Below are positions 33,783-44,537 of a DNA stretch of 64,000 nt, piece by piece. How positions within the stretch are numbered: position 1 is the first letter of the stretch; every line of letters starts with the position of its first letter. The DNA comes from Fistulifera solaris (lineage: Eukaryota > Bacillariophyta > Bacillariophyceae > Naviculales > Stauroneidaceae): contig AP026158.1 of the NCBI GenBank assembly GCA_030295235.1, forward strand, positions 1 to 64,000, written 5' to 3'. The translations under genes and the position numbers were made by a program. The notes below the pieces were generated by a model, which saw only the letters and a list, made by a program, of their open reading frames with translations, ran no database searches and was not told where the DNA came from.

Positions 33783-35815
33783 TTATTGGTAGTCGATGGT
33801 GATGTTGTCAAATCCTCGAGCTAGAGTCATTTTCCACATTCGGTCGACTTGCTCTTGGTCAATGTCGCCAACTTCGTGTGTCTCTCGTCCTTCAACCGTA
33901 TTCAACAAACAACCAAAATGACAAGGGACAATATGGTTCTCATCCGTGCTCATGCATACGTCGTAGGGTCCTTTCAAAAGGGGTTGTTTGGTCCGGTCTT
34001 GAGTAAACCAATGCGAATGTGTTGCACGTTCTCCGGTCGCTGATTGATAGCGGCGACTGGCATAGCAGGGACCGTGTAATCTAGCACGTAACGCGTGCGA
34101 ATTGATTTCTTGCCTTTTAGGGCTTTCGAATACATTGCATTCGAGAGAATTTTGCCGACAAGCACAATCTTGTAGTCCGCCATTTCACTCAAATCGGAGG
34201 AATACGAAATGTTGGGATGCTCCAGCACCACATTGCGAGAGAATATTCGAATCTTCAACTTGGGATTGTCTCTCACTAGTTTCTCACACACGGCCGTTCC
34301 GATCTTGCCACCCGCGCCAATGTAATAAAACTCCTGCAGGTTGGGAATATCCAACATCTGATTGTACACGGAAGCCACGGTCATAGTATCGCCCGTCCAA
34401 ATCTTGATGTTCTTGTCTTTGAGGTACTCATCTTGCTCTACCAATTTGACCATCTCTAGCCCTCCGTCGTTAAGTTGTTTCATTTTGTTCAGATTTCCGA
34501 GACCAAAATACCTTGTTCCGTGTTTCTGATGTTCCGTGCGCATCAGCTTGATCATGTCTTGATTGATCGCATCGTAGCTTTCCGGAGTCATGTAATCGAC
34601 TGGAGTACGAAGCAGACAAATGATTCGACCGACGTAGTCATTGGCGATACAGAATCGTGAACAATAGTAGAACTGACAGACCAAGCCGGTGATGTGTCGA
34701 ATGGCGTGCATGATAAGGAACTCAATACGTAGCGGAAGATAGATTTTGTATTGACTGTAGGCATTGTAGAGATTGAGTTCAGGGATGGTAAGGAAGTGAC
34801 CGAGTCCACCATTGTGTCCAATAAAGACAAAATCTTGTTGCTTGGCGGGTAACATGGCCGGAGCCGGCTTTTCGTAATGACGAGCGGTCCCAAAGATATA
34901 GTCCCAAATCGGCATAAAGAGCGCATAGTTAGCATTGAAGTATGCGTGATGACCCAAATGAAATTCGGGCGTGTAGAAGAGATACTTCAAAGGAGAGTAC
35001 TTGTGCGTGAAGATGGGATTTCTCACCCGCACATTCGTGTGCCCCCACATGTTAATAACATCAAAGGACACGAGATAAACTCCAATCGCCACCCAGTGCT
35101 GCCGTCCTTGCAACAAGAAGGGTGCAAAGAACGCCGGACCGAAGGTCGCAACGTACACAAAGTGTTCGTGAAAGTTTTGCACCAAAGACGTGGTAGGCAA
35201 AGTCCGAATCGAAAGATGATGAAAACCGTGCATCTTCTTCATGATTTCGGGAACATGCAGCCACCGATGCACAAAGTAGTAGGCTGGTTCGATAAACACG
35301 ACGTGTGCTAGCATCGTTTCCTTGATGCAAGAAGAAATAACGGAAGCATCGGAAAAGAACATGGACGGAAAGATGACTTGCAAAGCGACTTGAGTGTACA
35401 TGTGCAAGATAAAGGCCGTCAAATACTCATCTTTCTCGCGTTGCAACTGTTTTTGTGTCAACTTGTTCAAGTAATTGTCTTTATCGACGAGTTGATAATG
35501 CAACGACAAGACAATATGCGTCACCAAAATGCGTGTAATTGCAATCGCATAAATCGACCAAATCGGAGTGACTTTATAGAACAGCAAAGGTCCCAAGAAA
35601 ATCAGCCAATCCCATTCTGTGTTGCGTTTGTGATCCGAATGCGTCGGAGCCAATGCTTTTGCGCTTTCTACGCTGACTTCGACAGAAGCGACAGAAGAAG
35701 AAGAAGACGTTGATGCAGTCGACGAAGTCGAACTTTTCTTTTCACTTCGGGTCGTTGACACATATTGACGGGCTTTATCGGAGGAACAGCGACTAACGGC
35801 AGGAAAAGAAGGCAA
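33783..35815 (-). CDS. CER1/WAX2-like fatty acid hydroxylase superfamily protein
   Basis: About 677 residues. The N-terminal half is a di-iron membrane hydroxylase: helices near residues 70-105 and 150-170, then His boxes HRWLH, HGFHH and EFHLGHHAY. The C-terminal half (from ~430) is the WAX2/CER1 C-terminal domain with a Rossmann-like EFYYIGAGGKIG motif. In plants CER1 (with CER3) turns very-long-chain acyl-CoA/aldehydes into alkanes in the ER; the diatom substrate is unknown. The tail (33783-33977) is in another frame: an A run at 33976-33979 (T run in the gene) lacks one base, and adding it joins NNPF to LKGPYDV. The gene converges on the CruP-like gene, with 131 bp between stops. Confidence 0.82.
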
Positions 35816-37093
35816 ACAAGATACTAGAAAGGAAAAGAGACAGCAATAAAACTTTAGAAAGCTTTTTCAATTCTTTGGATGGAGTATTTGTATTGCTATA
35901 CTTGTACTCCGTAATAGGTTGTTGGTGGAGGACATTCCGATAGATTGAAGGGTCGATCCAGCTTGGAACTCATTCCAACGTCATTCCATCATTGCGCGCC
36001 TCATCGTTTGCGTCAGTCCTTTTACTGTCGAGTATCCTGTACCCTGTAGTGACTCAATTGGTTTCCATGACTCGAGTCAGCTGGGTGCAACAGTACGAGG
36101 ACTGACTCACTGCGGATGAGTTCCTTCACGTCATCATGGAATGTGGAATCCGACGATAAAAGAAGTAAAAACAAATGCTAAAATCATCGTGACACGGGTC
36201 CACCAGTCTTGGAGAAAACAGACTACACGTTGGGCCTATAGTAAATCCATTAGTTGGGTACCGCGTGAGAGAAATCAAAGGAGAAATCGTCATAATCGTG
36301 GATTTTAAAAAATGAGCACTGAGCACGGATCATCCATCGCAATCCAATGTGTACATCCATGTAGGTCGACGAAAAGGAATGTACCAAAGGAGAAGAGGTG
36401 CGTTCCCGTATCTTCCATACTTGTAACCTTGCTTTCACTTGGATTGGAGGATCGAAGAGTTCGAGCGTAACATTCTTTCAATTTTGGCGAGTCCGAATTC
36501 TAAAATGGAAAGCAGAATGACGACCTACGGAAGATGTTGTTTTTGCTGCCTGAATTCAACAGCGTCCAATGCAATATAAAATGGATGATAGTAACAGTAC
36601 TTTTAGCATGCAAAACCTTTCTGAGAGCTTTCGATGTCTGCCGCGATTGTCCTGGGCGAAAATCGTTTCGGATGGTTGTCCGTCTAAATTTCTATAGACC
36701 AATGTGTAGGCGACCTTTTTGTACGACTGCATTTCAGTCATGAATCAAGTTTGTTGAGTTGGAATTTTCCTGCATGAGCTCATGCTATTCTAAACAACAC
36801 AGACTTTGAATTTACTATTTGGTGATCACAACCTTAACAACTTTAATTGGATGGCAAATCCGCTTCATGACCAGTAAAAATCGGACAAGCGGTGTGATGC
36901 ATGCGTTCGAGAAAGGAAGCGAGGATACCCCTTGAATCATGTCAGGGATTCGTTTTACTCGTTCAAACAACACGATAGTGCTAGATCAGTGAACTGAGAT
37001 GTATTAACAGTTTCCTAGGAACCATCGAGCATCCGAAAATATGAAAGATATGCGAGAGCTGAATGTTGAACAAAAATCAGTATCTCTCATTCA
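35816..37093. other. Intergenic with a dispersed palindrome copy
   Basis: No gene recognised in 1.3 kb. Overlapping opposite-strand frames at 36126-36743 show no domain. 36708-36742 carries the dispersed motif GGCGACCTTTTTGT followed by ACGACTGCATTTCAGTCATG. Confidence 0.5.
36708..36742 (+). repeat. Dispersed palindromic repeat (type GGCGACC...CAGTCATG)
   Basis: GGCGACCTTTTTGT then the palindrome ACGACTGCATTTCAGTCATG. Similar copies lie at 41383-41407, 49668-49692, 50023-50061 and 50223-50250, and in reverse near 14089 and 14688. It is probably the end of a small non-autonomous DNA element or its footprint. Confidence 0.6.
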
Positions 37094-38812
37094 TCATCGA
37101 ACGAGTAATCGAGATGAAGAATTATCTAGAATTTGGTCTCTGAAACCTACACAGATGTCCTCATTGTCTTCCGTACTACTCACATCGCAAAACTCATTGA
37201 ATCCATCAAAGCACCAATCTTGATCAGCCAAACGGATCAGTAAAATCACAAAGCATCCAATAGTGGCGAACGCGATAATGGCAACCAGAATCAGAATTAG
37301 CAAGCTCGTGCGGCCTGTTCTTTTGACATAGGCGTCAATTTTACTTTTGCCGAATAGTGCTCCTGCGAGGCAAACGAAAAAGTAAAAGACTGCATAACTT
37401 GTTGGTACGATCCCCGAAATGACGTACATGACGGCTACACTACTGCTTGTCATCATAACCATGGTAGCGTTTGTGGCAGTAGAGACGCTGGGATGAACAC
37501 CCTTGACCAGCATGAGAGGGCCTAATATACTGGCGCCACCAATACCAATCAATCCACCCACTGCACCAGACATGAACGAAGAAAAAAAGTAAAACCGGAG
37601 CAATGATGGGTCCCATGCTGTATCACCGTTCAGGAAAGGATACTGCACGGATCTTCGCGCTACTTGGTTGGGTATCAGCTTTGAACCATAGTACGCCGCA
37701 AAGCTGAAAAGCCACAAAAATTGTGTAGTAATCAGAACAGAATACCATGTAGATTGACAATCGATGCCTATCACAGACTGGAATTCCTTTCCACCAATCA
37801 TCAAATTCAATACGAAAAGACCGCACCAGAATATGCATACTGCAGCAATCTGTTCGAGAGGATATTGTCGCTTATCGTGTTCAAGAAAAGCAATTCGAGC
37901 CTCCAAATTGGGGTCCTTTTGAAGTTTTCCGTTGGTTTCGGCACTTTCTGTTTCGTCGTTGTGGAGTGTAAGCAAGCAACGATGTGCACCATTCTTGCCT
38001 TCGCATTCGACATTGTCCGTTTGTGGAGTATCATCATCAGACTTCACTTGCTTTTGTTCGTTCTCTGTTGCTTGTTGATGTTCTCTTGCTTTTGCTTCCT
38101 TGGCCGCACTCATGGCCAATAATACTCCTGCTGTCATCAAATATAGCCAATTCGGCAAAAGCTTTTGTATAAGAACACCGAGAACGGCTCCAGCTACTTG
38201 CAGTGGTGACGTGAATAGGAACATGTCGTAATCGATCACAGGACGTGTGTACAAAACACCACCACGGTCTAGATACTCCTTTTCTTCTCGTTCACTCTTC
38301 AATTCAAGTTGCATGGGTCGTGCTTCTCCTACGCCTGGATCATGGCGAATCTTCTCTCGAGGATGACGACTACGTGTGTTCAATATAAACCCACCGATGC
38401 AGGCGCCAAAAATACTCGCTTGCAAAAGCCCAGCCGCTGGTTTGGGTGCGAATTGCAAGATAATAATACCCAGTGGAACATACACTCCTCCACCTCCTAC
38501 ACCACACGACACAGCGATCCCCGCCGTAATGAACCAAATGATGGCACCGACAATATCGTTCCACCAAAAATGATAGTGACTATGCTCATCATCATCTCCC
38601 AAGTTGAATAGCCGTCGATCGAAGCATGTATGATGTTTCATATCCATTTGTAAGAAACCGTCACATTTCAAACAGTCCTTAACTTGTATCGTTGTGGTGC
38701 CATCGCAAACAGGGCACGCGTACGAACCACTACTGCATTGACTTGACAAACCCTGAACGGATGTTATCAAGAAGAAAAGGCAGAGAAGCCACGTATATTG
38801 AAGTTGTCGCAT
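37094..38812 (-). CDS. TauE/SafE-family membrane transporter (copy 1)
   Basis: 572 residues, intact. A signal peptide (LLCLFFLITSVQGLSSQ) leads into a Cys-rich lumenal or extracellular segment with CPVCDGTTTIQVKDCLKCDGF, a treble-clef-like CxxC pair. Two transporter halves of four to five helices each follow, with the family repeats VSCGVGGGGVYVPLGIIILQF and GAVGGLIGIGGASILGPLML; a hydrophilic Glu/Lys loop (~235-310) joins them. TauE/SafE proteins export sulfite, sulfoacetate or other organosulfur anions in bacteria; plant and algal roles are poorly known. It forms a tandem pair with the paralogue at 39453, same strand. Confidence 0.87.
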   Translation of the reverse strand: MRQLQYTWLLCLFFLITSVQGLSSQCSSGSYACPVCDGTTTIQVKDCLKCDGFLQMDMKHHTCFDRRLFNLGDDDEHSHYHFWWNDIVGAIIWFITAGIAVSCGVGGGGVYVPLGIIILQFAPKPAAGLLQASIFGACIGGFILNTRSRHPREKIRHDPGVGEARPMQLELKSEREEKEYLDRGGVLYTRPVIDYDMFLFTSPLQVAGAVLGVLIQKLLPNWLYLMTAGVLLAMSAAKEAKAREHQQATENEQKQVKSDDDTPQTDNVECEGKNGAHRCLLTLHNDETESAETNGKLQKDPNLEARIAFLEHDKRQYPLEQIAAVCIFWCGLFVLNLMIGGKEFQSVIGIDCQSTWYSVLITTQFLWLFSFAAYYGSKLIPNQVARRSVQYPFLNGDTAWDPSLLRFYFFSSFMSGAVGGLIGIGGASILGPLMLVKGVHPSVSTATNATMVMMTSSSVAVMYVISGIVPTSYAVFYFFVCLAGALFGKSKIDAYVKRTGRTSLLILILVAIIAFATIGCFVILLIRLADQDWCFDGFNEFCDVSSTEDNEDICVGFRDQILDNSSSRLLVR

Positions 38813-39452
38813 AATGAGAGTTAAACTTGCAAGCGAATGAAAACTTATGAGCTCTTTTCTTAAAATGCGGTGTCAAGTAAATCGAAAATAGGATTGATTG
38901 TCTCGTTCAAGAAACTCTTTTGAAAAATGATTCTTCTTTTTTCGTTCGAGGAATCTGCTGCGCCGTTTTCGTTAGCTTCACGCCCACTCGCTCCAACAAT
39001 GATTTCTACGAACGGCTTATTGACGGTCTCAGATGAGGTAGACCAAGAAGTGACATGGAATGACCAAAGGCTCATTTTATAAACTGTAAAAATGCTGGTG
39101 TCATCATGGCCGGTCAATTGCGAACTCTCCTCGCGTTGATAAGAAGAAACTCCGACACTTTGTTGATGACGTCCTTCGTTGACTACTGTCTGTTTAATTG
39201 TACGCACCACGTGGTTAACTGACAGTTTCTCGTGTTTCAATCCACCGTTTTCACCTTCATGCCTTCGCGTTTCGCGTTTCAAAGCATGAACTACCCGGTA
39301 CCGGTACTCAAATAATTTGCAACAATAGTCTAACGAGCTTGAAAACGGCGTAGTCTAGTTGTCAACGACGCAACTTTCCGGCAGCTTTTGCAATTTGCTC
39401 GTTCCAATAAAAACGGATACGTTAAGACATTACGACAAACATAGTATTTAAT
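38813..39452. other. Spacer between the two TauE/SafE genes
   Basis: A 140-residue minus-strand open frame (38860-39282) is hydrophilic, without a known domain, and would overlap the promoter of copy 1; I do not call it a gene. GTACCGGTACTC lies near 39297. Confidence 0.35.
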
Positions 39453-41107
39453 TTACATGAATCGAAGTTGATCCTCAGCAGTCGAACAAAAGTCTACTTC
39501 GGCTTCGGCACTAACGGTGCAGAATGGTTTGAATCCATCGAAACACCAATCTTGATTTGCCAAGCCGGATAAAGCAATAGACAAGCACCCAACCGTCGAG
39601 CAAGTAATAATACCACATAGAATCAGAATGAGCAAGCTAGCTCGACCCGTGCGCTTGACGTAGGCATCAATATTGCTTTTTCCAAAGAGGGCACCCACTA
39701 CGCACACGCAAAAGTAAAAGATCGCGTAACTCTTGGGGACCATTCCCGAGATCACATACATCAGAGCAATATTACTACTCGTGAACACGACCATCGAAGC
39801 AGTTGTTGCCGTAGACACGCTCGGGTGAATACCGGTGATCATAAGCACAGGACCAAGAACAAGAGCACCACCAACCCCAATGAGACCACCGATCGCTCCA
39901 CCGAAGAAGGCGAAACCTCCGTAAAAGTACAACCAGGAGTAACTCCACACAACGTCGTCGTGTAAGAAGGGATAATTGACAGCCTTGCGCGCATTGTAGG
40001 ACCTCATCAACTTGTAGCCGTAAAATACAGCAAAGCAAAGCAGCCACACAAACTGACAGGCCACGAGAATGTTGTAGGCGGAAGACTCACAGTCGAGTCC
40101 TATTACCGACTCCATTCCTCTTCCACCAATCATCAAGTTCAGAACAATCAAGCCGGACCATAATGCAAAGGCTGCAGCAATACTTTCAAGAGGATATTGT
40201 CGCATGTCTTCTTTTAGATACTCAATGCGGGTTTCCATGTGAGGATCTTCCTGCGGAATAGAACTTTTTGAACGGATTGATCTATTTCGTTGGGATCTGA
40301 ATCCGGCGTGGCATCATCTTCAATCTGTTCGGCCTGTTCCATGCGTTTCGCCTTTTCTTTTGCCGCAGTACTTCTATATTTTCCAAAAGTCAAATAACAG
40401 ACCATAATGAGTAATCCTGCTGCCGTCAACAAGTAAAGCCAGTTGGGCAAAAGTTTCTGAATCATTACCCCCAACACCGCTCCAGCGATTTGCAGCGGCA
40501 ACATGAAGAGTCCCATGCTGTAGTTGATCACCGGACGCGTGTAAAAGACACCACCTCGATCAAGATATTCCTGTTCTTCTCGTTTGCTCTTTAATTCAAC
40601 TTGGAGAGGCTGAAATTCTCCGACCCCAGGATCATGACGAATTTTCGTTTCTGGGTGGAAATTCTTGCAATTCAAAATATAACCACCGACACAAGCACCA
40701 AAGATACTAGCCTGCGAGAGTCCGGAAGCTGGCTTGGGAGCAAATTGCAGTACAATCATCCCCATGGGAACGTAAACACTTCCACCTCCAACACCACAGG
40801 AAATCGCAATACCTGCTGTAATAAACCAGATTACTGCACCCACAATATCATTCCACCAGTAATGATAATGACTATCATCGTCTCGTTTCGCTCCGATATT
40901 GAAGAGACGACGATTGAAGCATCGATCGTGAGTCAAATCAGATTGTAGAAACCCATCGCATTCCAAACAATCCTCAACTTGAATGGTCACCGTTCCGTCA
41001 CAAACAGGACACGTAAACGAATCTCCGCTGGGGCATTGCCCCGTAAAGGCGTGCGCCACAGATGCAAAGAAGAGTAAAGAAAGTGTTACGAATGGAAATA
41101 AACGCAT
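39453..41107 (-). CDS. TauE/SafE-family membrane transporter (copy 2)
   Basis: About 551 residues, clear paralogue of the gene at 37094 with the same signal peptide, Cys-rich start (CPVCDGTVTIQVEDCLECDGF) and two-half transporter (AISCGVGGGSVYVPMGMIVL; GAIGGLIGVGGALVLGPVLM). The central hydrophilic loop is shorter than in copy 1. The frame breaks in that loop: the T run at 40265-40269 (A run in the gene) lacks one base, and adding it joins DQSVQK to SIPQEDPHMETRIEYL, matching copy 1 (EARIAFLEHDKRQYPLE). A tandem duplication with conserved domain order. Confidence 0.87.
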
Positions 41108-42628
41108 AATATTGATTTGAAAGGATCAACAATGATGGGTATTCCTTATTACCATTGGTCAATTGGTAGGAATTCAACCTACACGACTACGGCAAACAAG
41201 AATAACAACGCGCATTGCGAGGTCGATTTTATCACATTCCTTTGTGCTGTATTGTCCTAAGTACGAGGTACGTTCGAAACTCGGAAATGTGGACGAGCTT
41301 CTTCGGCGTACCGTTTTTCGTTTCATGGTACTCGGAGTACATTGTAGTTTTACTATAATTCCCAAGTGTTGTATCAACTTTACCACGACTGAATTTCAGT
41401 CATGAAGGTATGATTATGCGCTATTTTCCGTTTGATTGAACTAGGCTGGTAAGCTTGAACAATCTTTTGAGCATTGCGTCACCCTTCAGCAGAATTTTCT
41501 ATGTTTCCATCAATACAGAATGTAGAAATATTTTCATTCCTTGTTTCCACGATACCACGGATGCGAGATAGACTGTATAAACCTGCAAAGTTAACTCTGT
41601 GCGTTCAGTTAGCTTGTGAGATCCATCTCTTTTCACTCCAATAGTTTCAGAAGCATTGCAATGCCCAATCCATTCTGACAATGACTGACAACAAATTGAA
41701 AACTTCGAATAATTGGAATGTGTGCAACGCGGACACGTAATTATTTGTCAAGTCAATTGCCGTTCCAGGTATCTAACGACGACCGGATCAAAAATCGAAG
41801 CGCATGTCTTTCACGCGTCAGGCTTCCTTAACGACCAGTGAGAGTTGTGTGGAAGATGGTTGTCGAAAGCTTTTACTGCGTAAAAAGTGCGGAGCGGGAA
41901 AGCAAGCCGAAGCACGGCGCGAGGGAAGCAGAAAGTTTCAAAAGGAAAGAGGACTTTTCGAGAGGTTACCGCCACCGTACCTGGCTCGATTACCAGTACG
42001 TACCAGGCACGGTACCGGTACCAGTACGCAGTAAAGATGGCATCTGCTCTCTGCGCTGGTGGAAAAGTTCCCAGTGCTTCTGGGATGCTTCTGGCACCAT
42101 CAAACAGGAACACGGAGGACAAGAAGCAAAACTCAGACTCCAAAGTCAGAACCACAACTAAAATAAGTTATCGAGACAGGCACTGTAGGGTTAAAGTCTA
42201 AAATGTAGGACCAAGGTACGAAGTTGTCCCTTGTTCCGACTTCCAAGGATACTGGTACGGGAAACGATGAACTAAGGAATCATCTGTACTCTCGAAATGA
42301 CGATGATTGCTGACTGGTTACACCGAGTCCGGCTATTTCAAGTCGTCCATAACGTTTTCTCGAAACGGTATTGCGATGGCAGTCCACAGTATTGATCCAT
42401 CCAGTAATGACATACCACGTCACCAGCACAGAACAACACTTGGTCAGAGAGATCCTCGTAGTCCTTATCCTACTACTACCTGGTAGTCTTCCCCCCACTT
42501 CGCCGTCCATCCAAGATCAAAGGGCTCGAAGCAAAAAAGACTTGAACAAGGGGCAATCTCACACCATCCATAAAACTACATCTCGTCCGCTTGAAAGACT
42601 CGAAACGAACCATAATTTGAAAATAAAC
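41108..42628. other. Intergenic with palindromes, no firm gene
   Basis: 41383-41407 is a copy of the dispersed palindrome (CACGACTGAATTTCAGTCAT). 41990-42030 is dense in GTAC palindromes (CGTACCAGGCACGG, then TACCGGTACCAGTACG). Overlapping frames at 41804-42201 on both strands pass through these palindromes and show no domain. Confidence 0.45.
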
Positions 42629-43183
42629 ATGAAGAATATCCATGCAGCCATTAAACTAAACAACATGGGAGTTGCTCTCATGGAACGCCATAGCTACAAT
42701 GAGGCGTTGGAGACGTTCAATCAAGGTCTCAGCGTTTTACAGCGCAAACTCACCTTGTCAAAAGCCGAGATCGAGCACATGCTCTACCGAGCTTCTTTAC
42801 ATGTCGGAGATGATTCCTCTGAAGACGATGAAGACTTGTCGTTCTACGGAGGTGACTATAGTTGTACACGAGAAACCTCAATTGCGATCTACAACCAACA
42901 TGGACAAGATATGAATGTGAGTCCATCACAAGCCGGCAAACGACCGGACGTCTGTTTATTTTACTACAAGCAGATCGAAGTTATGAAAGCGAAAGACATC
43001 CAGCTGCTTTCGATTTCTTTACTTCACAACCAGTCACAAGCTTGTCATTGTGTAGCCAATACAGGAGAAGAGATAGTGAAGCAACGCGACTCCCCAGTAC
43101 GTCCGCGACCATTGATTTCGTCGTTCACTGGGAAGCAACACGTACCAGCTCCTTCGTTTCTATGTTACAACCCAGCGGCTTGA
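42629..43183 (+). CDS. Small TPR-like protein
   Basis: 184 residues from ATG 42629; the longer frame from 42371 adds a sequence without homology signs. MKNIHAAIKLNNMGVALME is followed by HSYNEALETFNQGLSVLQRKL, one helix pair of tetratricopeptide type at the N-terminus. After that the sequence is acidic (DDSSEDDEDLSF), then compositionally plain. Diatoms have many proteins of one N-terminal TPR followed by a variable tail. Role unknown. Confidence 0.5.
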   Translation: MKNIHAAIKLNNMGVALMERHSYNEALETFNQGLSVLQRKLTLSKAEIEHMLYRASLHVGDDSSEDDEDLSFYGGDYSCTRETSIAIYNQHGQDMNVSPSQAGKRPDVCLFYYKQIEVMKAKDIQLLSISLLHNQSQACHCVANTGEEIVKQRDSPVRPRPLISSFTGKQHVPAPSFLCYNPAA

Positions 43184-43412
43184 ATTGAAAGAACGCCCCC
43201 GAGAATTTTGGTTTACACTTCCGCTATGCATGACTTGATTACATTTTTGAACATTCACTCCTTCGACTAAGTAAAAATATCAATATAGAAACCGCAAACT
43301 ATAATCAGTTTTTGTGTCTTGAATATACGTTGCACGCTTGATCCAGCATTAGCGATCCGCAAAGGTATTTTTTTCTGATTTCCGTCCACCACGCTATGAG
43401 AAACAGTCGACA

Positions 43413-43937
43413 CTACAGCCGAAAGCGGGCAACGATTGCCGGTGTTTGACGAAGTCGCTCCCACATTCCTCTCTTAACAGTATCCCATTCGGCCTCTTCT
43501 CGTGATTGTTGAATCTCTTTGACGTGAACACCAGCAGATTGAATTGCTTTTTTCGAGGAGCCATTGAGTTTGGCGATTGCTTCACGCTGTTGAGGCGTAT
43601 ACGCACTGGGAAGTGAATTTTGTCGTCGTTTCGGTTGTCGTCGTTTTTCATATTCCTCTATGGAATACACTTTCGAATAGCACGACTCCCAAGCCAACGT
43701 CAATGGCACACCTCGACTGACGGCCGGGTTGTCGCCGAGCACGAGTAGATGTTCGTGAATGTGCACAGTCGAAAATCGGATCGTTTTACTGCGTTTCGTC
43801 AGTTCGTAGCGGGGTGACTCACCCACGGTCGTGATGGTAACAGTATCATCGGAAGCATGTTTCTTGTTTTCTTTTTCGTATTCTTCCGTGTCTCGCTTTC
43901 GCTTGCGTGAGAACAACACCGCCGCAAGTTTGGCCAT
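43413..43937 (-). CDS. Algal LGDNP-motif protein of unknown function
   Basis: Start at 43937 (MAKLAAVLFSRKRKRD) is preferred to the ATG at 44057, because the extra N-terminus is rich in rare-looking residues and the shorter form starts with a basic stretch. The core KTIRFSTVHIHEHLLVLGDN then PAVSRGVPLTLAWE resembles a motif (beta strand, HxxxxxLGDNP, GxPLxLxW) that I recall from many uncharacterised algal proteins. The C-terminal half is basic and helical (IEEYEKRRQPKRRQNSLP, AYTPQQREAIAKL). Basic content suggests a nuclear or nucleic-acid-associated protein, but nothing shows its activity. Confidence 0.65.
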   Translation of the reverse strand: MAKLAAVLFSRKRKRDTEEYEKENKKHASDDTVTITTVGESPRYELTKRSKTIRFSTVHIHEHLLVLGDNPAVSRGVPLTLAWESCYSKVYSIEEYEKRRQPKRRQNSLPSAYTPQQREAIAKLNGSSKKAIQSAGVHVKEIQQSREEAEWDTVKRGMWERLRQTPAIVARFRL

Positions 43938-44537
43938 GATATAAAGTTGAATTACTTGACTTGTGTTCGTCAGTTTAATGGAGGGTGGCGTGATTATTGG
44001 GGTTTCACAATCGAATGAGGTGAATTTTATGGAATAAAAGGAACGTCTTTTTGCCAATCACGATACAAAATGCCGATCCAAGAAAACGGATCTGGGGGTA
44101 TCGTTTCTTTTTTTTAGCGATGGCGCGAAGCGTCAAATCGAGACGAAAGAAGATTGTTGGGAAAGTGCGCCCTTTCAATTAGTACACATGAGTGTGGAAA
44201 CACAATTTTGTAGGCAGCAATGATGATATCTAAAATTTTAAAGTACGACACCTCAACGGAATTGAAAGTACAAAAAAAAGAATACTCTGGGAATTATTTA
44301 AGTACGAGTCCTGGTAAAAAGGTCATACTTTGTACGGAATGCAGACGGAGTGTCTCGGTGTCGGTGCACCTCTCACATTGGTGGCATTTTTTTGCCAGCG
44401 CAAATAGCTTTCGCGTGAAGGAAAATGAATGTAGCTTTCAATATTTTTTTTTGCATTCTAGTAGAAACAAATAAAAACCAACCCACTACGAGAGAGAGAG
44501 AGAGAAAGTTACCGCAGTTCGGGTTTATCGTGGGAAA
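43938..44537. other. Divergent promoter region
   Basis: Lies between the LGDNP gene (minus) and the M43 protease (plus). Contains T8-T9 runs and an AGAGAGAGAGAGAG microsatellite just before the protease start (44490-44505). No gene. Confidence 0.45.

Noticed and set aside
38860-39282. 140-residue minus-strand frame between the TauE genes
   Set aside because: No homology signs, no signal peptide, and it sits in the promoter region of copy 1.
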